This document shows, in pieces, positions 6,233 to 10,507 of a stretch of 10,507 nt of DNA. The stretch's first letter is position 1. Every line of letters starts with the position of its first letter. The stretch spans positions 1-10,507 of the forward strand of contig JALNYN010000037.1 in NCBI GenBank assembly GCA_023229825.1. Reading direction: 5' to 3'. The position numbers and the translations under genes were made by a program. The DNA comes from Minisyncoccota bacterium (lineage in GTDB: Bacteria; Patescibacteriota; Minisyncoccia; Phycocordibacterales; CAIJYI01). The notes below the pieces were generated by a model. The model did not search any database and had not been told where the DNA came from. It saw only the letters and a list, made by a program, of their open reading frames with translations.

Positions 6233-6391
6233 ATGCCGCTTGCACGATCACAAGAAACCAAAACACTTCCCCCATGGCCATATCAAACCATGGAAAGATG
6301 GCTCAACGCAAAAGTAGAAGGCGAAAAGCCAAGAAAAACAAAACGCTTTTATCCCGACTTTATGGAAGATGTATTTGCAGCAGTTGTGTAA
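6233..6391 (+). CDS. small 52-aa hypothetical protein
   Basis: ATG at 6233 runs 52 codons to TAA at 6389-6391. The product starts MPLARSQETKTLPPWPYQTM, has a basic middle (about residues 31-38, EKPRKTKR) and ends FMEDVFAAVV. It is soluble and net basic in the middle, with no signal or membrane segment. I do not recognise it. Support for a real gene is contextual: an optimal Shine-Dalgarno, a terminator upstream that isolates it, and a terminator starting 11 nt after its stop. It sits between the duplicated-domain gene and the convergent ftsX. A longer open frame overlaps it in another phase (6226-6456) but has no ribosome site and runs through the terminator. Function unknown. Confidence 0.7.
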   Translation: MPLARSQETKTLPPWPYQTMERWLNAKVEGEKPRKTKRFYPDFMEDVFAAVV

Positions 6392-6401
6392 CTCACTGCA
6401 A

Positions 6402-6431
6402 AAAAATGCCCGAAATTTTTCGGGCATTTTT
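6402..6431. terminator. bidirectional terminator between the 52-aa gene and ftsX
   Basis: AAAAATGCCCGAA (6402-6414) pairs with TTCGGGCATTTTT (6419-6431) around a 4-nt loop. Because the stem ends are A/T runs, a T tract follows it on both strands. It serves the + strand small gene and the minus-strand ftsX, whose stop is at 6460. Confidence 0.88.
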
Positions 6432-6459
6432 ATATGTCGTTCCATTCTCTGTATAGCTC

Positions 6460-7386
6460 TTAGACCTTAAGATATTTTCTAACCGCCAGGAAACTGGAAA
6501 CCGCGCCGAGGAAAATACCGGCCATTAGCACGATAAAGAATATTTGGAAAAAGTTTTGAATATAGTAGGTATAAAGATTTACTCCCCCGAAGAAATCCGT
6601 CGTCGCTCTCGCAAGCCATATCGCTATCGGCCAAAACAAGAACATTGCCAATGCGGCGGAAATAACGCCATAGATCATTCCTCCCACGATAAAAGGACCT
6701 CGTACATAAGTACTGCTCGCTCCGACGAGACGCATCACGGCGATCTCTTCGCGAGACATATAAATAACGAGGCGAATGGTATTGAACGTAATGAGAACGG
6801 AAATGATCATGAGTACGAGAGCAAGCAGAAATCCAAGCTGTTTCGCTCCGATAATGATCTCTGACAGGCGATCGATCACGACTTTGTTCTGCTGATAATT
6901 CACTTTATCGATAATGCTTTGATCGGGTGCCACCAGCGCATTTTTGTCTTCTATGGTTTTCACGATGCCTTCGTATTGCGACGGGTCCTTCGCGACGATA
7001 TTGAGACGCGCTCCGAGAGGATTATCGCCGAGCTCGTCGAGTCCTTGGATCGTCAGATAATCATCTTTGTGCTTGTCTTTAAATTCCTGAAGTGCCTGTT
7101 CTCGCGAAACATATTTTACGGACGAAACTTCGGCGAGCTTATTGAGAGAATCCTTCATAGCCAGGATCTGCGGTTCGGGCGCGGAAACTACGAAATAGAC
7201 ATTCACATCGACTTTCGATCTCATGTCCGCCAGTACCGATTCAAGAACAACGTTCGTGAAAATGATCACGATGATCGTAAAGAGCGTTACCGTTACCACC
7301 AAGATGGACGAAAGCGACACGAAGCCATTCCTCCAAAAACTGAGAAGTCCCGTTCGAATTATTCTTTTTGTATTGAGCCAAAACAT
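6460..7386 (-). CDS. ftsX: cell division protein FtsX
   Basis: A 308-aa inner-membrane partner of FtsE. The FtsEX complex couples ATP hydrolysis in the cytosol to activation of cell-wall hydrolases outside during division. Topology is typical: TM1 about 24-47, a large extracytoplasmic domain about 48-180 with the family DNPLGARLNI segment (121-130), then TM2 about 183-206, TM3 about 231-255 and TM4 about 280-302. The cytoplasmic loop EIAVMRLVGAS (214-224) is characteristic. The N-terminus MFWLNTKRIIRTGLLSFWRNG aligns with known FtsX starts, supporting the ATG at 7386. There is no Shine-Dalgarno: hairpin element E4 ends a few bases before the ATG. No peptidoglycan hydrolase lies downstream here. 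Confidence 0.94.
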   Translation of the reverse strand: MFWLNTKRIIRTGLLSFWRNGFVSLSSILVVTVTLFTIIVIIFTNVVLESVLADMRSKVDVNVYFVVSAPEPQILAMKDSLNKLAEVSSVKYVSREQALQEFKDKHKDDYLTIQGLDELGDNPLGARLNIVAKDPSQYEGIVKTIEDKNALVAPDQSIIDKVNYQQNKVVIDRLSEIIIGAKQLGFLLALVLMIISVLITFNTIRLVIYMSREEIAVMRLVGASSTYVRGPFIVGGMIYGVISAALAMFLFWPIAIWLARATTDFFGGVNLYTYYIQNFFQIFFIVLMAGIFLGAVSSFLAVRKYLKV

Positions 7387-7390
7387 AGGT

Positions 7391-7475
7391 TAGGTGTTAG
7401 CTTATAGCTTTTAGCTTATAGACGACCGCTGACGGAGTAATTGTCCATAAGCTAAAAGCTAACAGCTATAAGCTT
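7391..7475 (-). repeat. hairpin element E4 filling the ftsE-ftsX gap (inverted homologue of E1)
   Basis: The core stem is 7405-7423 with 7443-7461 (18 of 19 paired), extending imperfectly outward to about 7391 and 7475. The loop 7424-7442 is 19 nt, the same length as in E1. Its reverse complement matches the E1 loop at 13 of 19 positions, including TACTCCG. A 19-nt arm string at 7456-7474 is identical to 228-246 of E1. Heptamer units GCTTATA and GCTTTTA recur in the left arm, and the conserved GCTGTTA unit is at 7460-7466 (minus). Confidence 0.85.
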
Positions 7476-7478
7476 AAA

Positions 7479-8165
7479 TTATAAAACGTACTTCCCGCTC
7501 GCGTCGTCGCGGATTATTCTTCCTCCTTCCATGGTAATGACGCGCCTGCCGAGAAGATCGATAATGCCTTTGTTGTGCGTCGTAAGAATGACGGTCGTAC
7601 CGATATCGTTGACCTTTTTAAGTATTTGTACGATCTCGTAGGTATTCACCGGATCAAGGTTTCCTGTCGGCTCGTCGGCGATAATGATGTCGGGCTGATT
7701 GACGATGGCACGAGCGATGGCAACGCGCTGTTTCTCTCCTCCCGAGAGATGTCCGGGGAAATCCCAAATTTTGTGTCCCAAGTCAACCAATTCGAGAACA
7801 TGCGGCACATCAAAAGCGATCTCTTCGTCGCTCCTTCCCGCCGCCTCCATGGCGAAAGCGATATTTTCGTAAACGGTTTTGTTCGGCAAAAGGCGAAAAT
7901 CCTGAAAGATCATACCGATCCTTCGGCGCAGCTTAGTCACTTCATTGCGGTGCAGCTCGTTGACATTGACCGACTCAAAAAAAACATTTCCCTCCGTCGG
8001 CCGCTCTTCAGCAAGAAGCATTTTAAGCAGCGTCGTTTTCCCCGCGCCTGAATGCCCCACAATGGAAACAAATTCATTATGCGCCACGGAAAAATTAATA
8101 TCCTGAATCGCGAACGCATTCGGGTCATTGGAATATTTTTTTGCAACTTTGTCGAAGTAGATCAT
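7479..8165 (-). CDS. ftsE: cell division ATP-binding protein FtsE
   Basis: A 228-aa ABC ATPase with every motif intact: Walker A GHSGAGKT (37-44), Q-loop Gln88 in IFQDFRLLP, signature LSGGEKQR (140-147), Walker B DIIIADEP (159-166) and H-loop His197 in TTHNK. The IFQDFRLLPNKTVYENIAF segment is typical of FtsE. It powers FtsX at the division site from the cytoplasmic face. Order prfB-ftsE-ftsX is conserved in many bacteria. The spacing is not: element E5 and a probable promoter separate it from prfB, and E4 separates it from ftsX. The ATG at 8165 lacks a Shine-Dalgarno and lies 5 nt from the base of hairpin E5. Confidence 0.96.
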   Translation of the reverse strand: MIYFDKVAKKYSNDPNAFAIQDINFSVAHNEFVSIVGHSGAGKTTLLKMLLAEERPTEGNVFFESVNVNELHRNEVTKLRRRIGMIFQDFRLLPNKTVYENIAFAMEAAGRSDEEIAFDVPHVLELVDLGHKIWDFPGHLSGGEKQRVAIARAIVNQPDIIIADEPTGNLDPVNTYEIVQILKKVNDIGTTVILTTHNKGIIDLLGRRVITMEGGRIIRDDASGKYVL

Positions 8166-8170
8166 AGGCG

Positions 8171-8259
8171 AGGTTTTAGGTGTTAGGTTTTAGGTATTAG
8201 ATGTTATTGTTCCGTCGTCTTTCATGAAGCTAAAACCTGAAACCTAACAGCTAAAAGCT
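8171..8259 (+). repeat. hairpin element E5 in the prfB-ftsE gap
   Basis: Arms 8171-8200 and 8230-8259 pair at 26 of 30 positions around a 29-nt loop containing TTCCGTCGTC. The left arm is heptameric with units such as GGTTTTA, GGTGTTA and GGTATTA. The right arm (minus) includes GCTGTTA at 8245-8251, the unit also present in E1 and E4. It lies between the probable ftsE promoter and the ftsE ATG, so it should form in the 5' leader of that mRNA. Confidence 0.8.
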
Positions 8260-8269
8260 TGTTACGTAT

Positions 8270-8298
8270 AGTATACGAAAAAGAAATGGATATGTACA
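8270..8298 (-). promoter_or_regulatory. probable promoter of ftsE-ftsX
   Basis: On the minus strand TGTACA (8298-8293) and TATACT (8275-8270) are 17 bp apart. The predicted start near 8263 places all of hairpin E5 in the leader. The -10 overlaps a small palindrome CGTATA-G-TATACG (8265-8277). The rest of the 8260-8333 gap shows nothing else. Confidence 0.5.
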
Positions 8299-8333
8299 TG
8301 TGCGTATGAAGATAGTTAAATTGAATATGCCGC

Positions 8334-9206
8334 TCACAGATCTTTTTCCGCTTCGATGAACTCATCCAATTCTCCATCCTCAAGCACTGCATCCACTTTG
8401 CTTGTCTCCACGCCCGTTCGGTGATCTTTTACCATTTTATACGGATGCAGCACATAGGGACGGATCTGACTTCCCCATTCGATCTCTGTGGTCTTGCTCA
8501 CATACATTCCCACCTCTTTGCTTTTCCGTTCATCTTCTTTCATTTTATACAATTTTCCGCGAAGAATTTCGAGAGCTTTTTCTTTGTTCTGCTGCTGGGA
8601 ACGCTCGGAGTCGACATGCACGGAAAGTTTCGTCGGAAGATGAACGATGCGCACCGTCGTTTCGCGCTTGTTTACATTTTGACCGCCAGGCCCGCTGCCC
8701 TTTTGAAATTCAATGGAAAGTTCATCTTCGGGGATCGCGACATCTTCCGTTTTACTGAATTTCGGAATAACTTCCACCATCGAGAACGAAGTATGACGGA
8801 GCTTCTTTGCATTGAACGGCGAAATACGCACGAGCCGATGCACGCCGGATTCATTTTTCAATCTTCCGTACGCACCCTTTCCCGAGACTTCAAATGTGAT
8901 ATTCCGAAAACCGCCGTGGTCATTTTCATTCTTGTGTACGATACCGAGTCCCCATCCTTCCTTCGCCGCATACTTTTCGTACATGCGAAAAAGCATACCG
9001 GAAAAATCTTCCGAATCGTCTCCGCCGGCTCCCGAAAAAATAGTGATGATCGCCGGGCCTTTGTCGTATTTGCCGCCGCCTAAGATCGCTTCTTTCAGCT
9101 CCGAAAGCTCCTTTATGAGCGCGTGGGCTTTCGCTTTGTCGTTCCAAAAATCGTGAGCGAGCATGAGCTTTTCCAGCTCTTCTATCCGTGCGTTCTTTTC
9201 TTCCAT
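8334..9206 (-). CDS. prfB: peptide chain release factor 2 (short form)
   Basis: RF2 recognises UAA and UGA in the ribosomal A site and triggers release of the finished protein. The peptidyl-hydrolysis motif GGQ is at 174-176 (GSGPGGQNVNK). The stop-recognition tripeptide is SPF (129-131), which identifies RF2 rather than RF1. The SGAGGDDSEDF and GWGSQIRPYVLHPY blocks are conserved. At 290 aa it is clearly shorter than the usual 365 or so: about 60 residues are missing from helical domain 1, between the EELEKLMLAHDFWND coil and the catalytic core. No programmed frameshift site is present; the frame is continuous from the ATG. The gene ends in TGA, itself an RF2 codon. There is no Shine-Dalgarno; a TATGAT (9224-9219) could be a -10 giving a leader of about 5 nt. 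Confidence 0.94.
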   Translation of the reverse strand: MEEKNARIEELEKLMLAHDFWNDKAKAHALIKELSELKEAILGGGKYDKGPAIITIFSGAGGDDSEDFSGMLFRMYEKYAAKEGWGLGIVHKNENDHGGFRNITFEVSGKGAYGRLKNESGVHRLVRISPFNAKKLRHTSFSMVEVIPKFSKTEDVAIPEDELSIEFQKGSGPGGQNVNKRETTVRIVHLPTKLSVHVDSERSQQQNKEKALEILRGKLYKMKEDERKSKEVGMYVSKTTEIEWGSQIRPYVLHPYKMVKDHRTGVETSKVDAVLEDGELDEFIEAEKDL

Positions 9207-9235
9207 TACACGAAGTGTATCATAAATATGACAAT

Positions 9236-9265
9236 AAAAAAACCCGTCATGTGAAAAATGACGGG
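9236..9265 (-). terminator. intrinsic terminator after the M48 gene
   Basis: CCCGTCAT (9243-9250) pairs with ATGACGGG (9258-9265) around a 7-nt loop. On the minus strand it is followed by seven Ts (9242-9236). It lies 17 nt past the peptidase stop and insulates prfB from it. Confidence 0.9.
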
Positions 9266-9281
9266 CGTGTCTTCATGAATT

Positions 9282-10142
9282 TTATGTTCCTTTTTTAAGT
9301 ATCCATAAAAGTGCTTTTTCTCTTTCCTGAAATTCTATCATGTCTCTATCCGCGATCTTTTGCAGAAGTTTGATAAGAGGCATGGGCGTTTCCAGTATTT
9401 GTGAGGCGCTAACATCGGCCAATATTTCTTTTGTCAGAGTAAGTGCATCGTGACATTTCTTTTTCAGCACCGCTGCCACAAACAATATAATGACGCAGAT
9501 CATGAGATAGTACACGGGTAAAGGATACAAAAGACCGGTATGCAGAAAAACAAAACTCATTAATATTTTCCATATCTTCATGATGGCCAGTACAGAAACC
9601 CATAATGAAAGAAAAGATATGATCTTTTCGAGCATTGCTAAAAAAATATCACCATTCATGAGGTGAGCTTTTTCGTGTGCCAATATCGCCCAAATTTCCT
9701 GCGGTGTACACATTCTATAGGTCTGCTCATTAAGCACGAGATAATTTTTTTTGTGACAGCGCCCAACGGCTGCGCCTATTGAATACGATGGGTGACAAGT
9801 AAAAAGAGGCGGAACCTCCCATCTTTTTTCATCAAAAAAACTTTTTACCATGGCTTTCTCTGTACCGGTCGGCTCTCGCGCATGCAGACCGTCTTTCTGC
9901 AGGTTGCGATTCAATTTCACTAAAAAAGGAGAAGCATCACTGCATTCCTGCATTTCCATACAGAGAAGTATGGGAAAAGGAATAAGAAAAAAAACAAGGA
10001 ACTGCACGTCGAACGCGTTGCCTTGAAAAATAATGAGATGAAAACAGAAAATTATATACAGTGCGAGAGATGCGAAAATGACAAATTGAATGGTTCTCAT
10101 GGCGATACGAAGATAACGGACTTTTTTACTGTCAATGTTCAA
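9282..10142 (-). CDS. M48-type membrane zinc metallopeptidase
   Basis: A 286-aa membrane protein. The zinc motif HEKAH (156-160, HExxH) lies in ILAHEKAHLMNGD, with the NGD typical of M48 peptidases. The third ligand is probably Glu239 in KEILADVSA, a variant of the usual ExxAD. Hydrophobic segments at about 17-39 and 47-65 precede the catalytic region; two more at about 170-190 and 193-225 separate the two zinc motifs, as in HtpX-like enzymes. It probably acts in membrane protein quality control, which is family inference. The start is a TTG at 10142 backed by AGGAGG 5 nt upstream; the next in-frame ATG, at codon 15, has no such site and would clip the N-terminus. An M56/BlaR1-like assignment is less likely because of the NGD context. 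Confidence 0.82.
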   Translation of the reverse strand: MNIDSKKVRYLRIAMRTIQFVIFASLALYIIFCFHLIIFQGNAFDVQFLVFFLIPFPILLCMEMQECSDASPFLVKLNRNLQKDGLHAREPTGTEKAMVKSFFDEKRWEVPPLFTCHPSYSIGAAVGRCHKKNYLVLNEQTYRMCTPQEIWAILAHEKAHLMNGDIFLAMLEKIISFLSLWVSVLAIMKIWKILMSFVFLHTGLLYPLPVYYLMICVIILFVAAVLKKKCHDALTLTKEILADVSASQILETPMPLIKLLQKIADRDMIEFQEREKALLWILKKGT

Positions 10143-10147
10143 TGGAA

Positions 10148-10153
10148 CCTCCT
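10148..10153 (-). promoter_or_regulatory. Shine-Dalgarno supporting the TTG start of the M48 gene
   Basis: AGGAGG is followed by TTCCA and then TTG (10142-10140). The 5-nt spacing is optimal and no ATG competes nearby. Confidence 0.8.
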
Positions 10154-10213
10154 TTTATTCAGAAGTTATGTCTAATTGAACGCTACCAAATATTCAAAAA
10201 GTATGCAAACAAA

Positions 10214-10298
10214 AAAGTATCAGGAAAAAGTATCTATCGGTATCAGGCAACAACGGCTGTCGTCATTTCCTGATACCGATACTTTTTCCTGATACTTT
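10214..10298 (+). repeat. hairpin element E6, also a likely terminator for tRNA-Thr
   Basis: Arms 10214-10247 and 10269-10298 are exact complements except for a 4-nt insertion (CTAT) in the left arm. The 21-nt loop contains CGGCTGTCGTC. GTATCAG-type units recur at 13-bp and then shorter spacing. On the minus strand the stem starts 6 nt after the tRNA 3' end and is followed by a six-T run (10216-10211), so it can act as an intrinsic terminator. The remainder of 10157-10304 shows no gene. Confidence 0.85.
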
Positions 10299-10304
10299 GC
10301 AGTG

Positions 10305-10377
10305 AGCCACCTCGCAGGATTGAACTGCGGACCTGCGCGTTACGAATGCGCCGCTCTACCAACTGAGCTAAGGTGGC
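10305..10377 (-). tRNA. tRNA-Thr (anticodon CGU)
   Basis: A 73-nt cloverleaf on the minus strand. Acceptor GCCACCT/AGGTGGC has 7 pairs; the D arm is GCTC/GAGC, the variable loop 5 nt, and the T arm CGCAG/CTGCG with loop TTCAATC. The anticodon loop TTCGTAA reads CGU (DNA CGT, 10344-10342), decoding ACG. The anticodon stem GCGCA/CGCGC has an A31-C39 mismatch at the loop-closing pair. The discriminator is U and CCA is not encoded (the genome continues CAC), so CCA must be added enzymatically. Confidence 0.95.
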
Positions 10378-10388
10378 AATATAATTAT

Positions 10389-10455
10389 GTATAAGGGGTA
10401 AGTATAAGGAAAAGGAACGAACGGATATCCTTTACCTTATACTAGCCCCTTATAC
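10389..10455 (-). repeat. hairpin element E7 just upstream of tRNA-Thr
   Basis: Arms 10389-10416 and 10428-10455 pair at 25 of 28 positions around an 11-nt loop ACGAACGGATA. GTATAAG recurs at 10389 and 10402 (13-bp period) followed by GAAAAG. The left arm is nearly identical to half-element E3 at the pfkB stop. The final 10456-10507 stretch is A/T-rich and may hold the tRNA promoter, but no clear boxes are seen. Confidence 0.82.
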
Positions 10456-10507
10456 TCGTTATATATATTGTCATATTTTTAACATTTTTTCAACAATAAA
10501 AAAAAAA

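Noticed and set aside
6226..6456. 76-aa + strand frame overlapping the 52-aa gene
   Set aside because: Its start lies inside the Shine-Dalgarno of the 52-aa frame and it reads through the terminator hairpin at 6402-6431.
6919..7407. 162-aa open frame on the + strand
   Set aside because: Antisense to the ftsX extracytoplasmic domain and running into hairpin E4; no promoter or ribosome site.
8265..8277. Palindrome CGTATA-G-TATACG as a repressor operator
   Set aside because: It overlaps the likely -10 of ftsE and is only 6 bp per arm; AT-rich promoter DNA makes this easily by chance.
8421..9083. 220-aa open frame on the + strand
   Set aside because: It lies opposite prfB, whose motifs are unmistakable. 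The Phe/His/Arg-rich composition is typical of an antisense frame.
8334..9206. prfB as a frameshifted or N-terminally truncated gene
   Set aside because: The N-terminal coil resembling RF2 domain 1 (ending HDFWND) is present, so the shortness is an internal deletion. No frameshift heptamer or upstream RF2-like frame was found.

Overview
The window looks like a piece of a small, compact bacterial genome, most likely a Patescibacteria/CPR (Parcubacteria-type) lineage. This is inferred from gene content and style, not from a marker phylogeny. Supporting signs are a very short RF2, an L25/CTC ribosomal protein, a class II aldolase beside a PfkB kinase, housekeeping genes with no Shine-Dalgarno (several apparently leaderless), a tRNA without an encoded CCA, and many unrecognised small genes. 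TGA is used as a normal stop (CDF, prfB, the 91-aa ORF) and prfB is present, so a UGA-recoded code is unlikely.

Layout. 1-300: the possible tail of a + strand gene, a long perfect hairpin and a terminator. 300-1866 (minus): rplY behind a consensus promoter, preceded by a class II fructose-bisphosphate-aldolase-like gene. 1867-2130: divergent promoter region with an A-rich hairpin element. 2131-3126 (+): PfkB-family sugar/nucleoside kinase. 3206-3481 (minus): 91-aa orphan converging on pfkB across a strong terminator. 3603-5018 (+): zinc-type CDF transporter with a triplicated cytosolic domain. 5129-6103 (+): unrecognised protein built from an internal duplication. 6233-6391 (+): 52-aa small protein with its own ribosome site and terminator. 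6460-9206 (minus): prfB-ftsE-ftsX, transcribed in that order. 9282-10142 (minus): membrane M48-type metallopeptidase with a TTG start. 10305-10377 (minus): tRNA-Thr(CGU).

The most unusual content is intergenic. Six long stem-loops and one half copy (about 161-249, 1935-2053, 3121-3157, 7391-7475, 8171-8259, 10214-10298, 10389-10455) have arms that are themselves short tandem repeats with a period near 7 bp. Their loops share a TCCG...GTC-type core. Arm sequence differs strongly between elements but is matched within each one. Two copies (161-249 and 7391-7475) are clear homologues in opposite orientation. The elements fill the ftsE-ftsX gap, sit in the prfB-ftsE gap, flank the tRNA and supply the pfkB stop codon. 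This is the best candidate here for an undescribed system.

A second pattern is a split in translation signals. The recognisable housekeeping genes lack a Shine-Dalgarno at normal spacing. The three unrecognised genes and the M48 peptidase all carry a near-perfect AGGAGG or GGAGGTGA.
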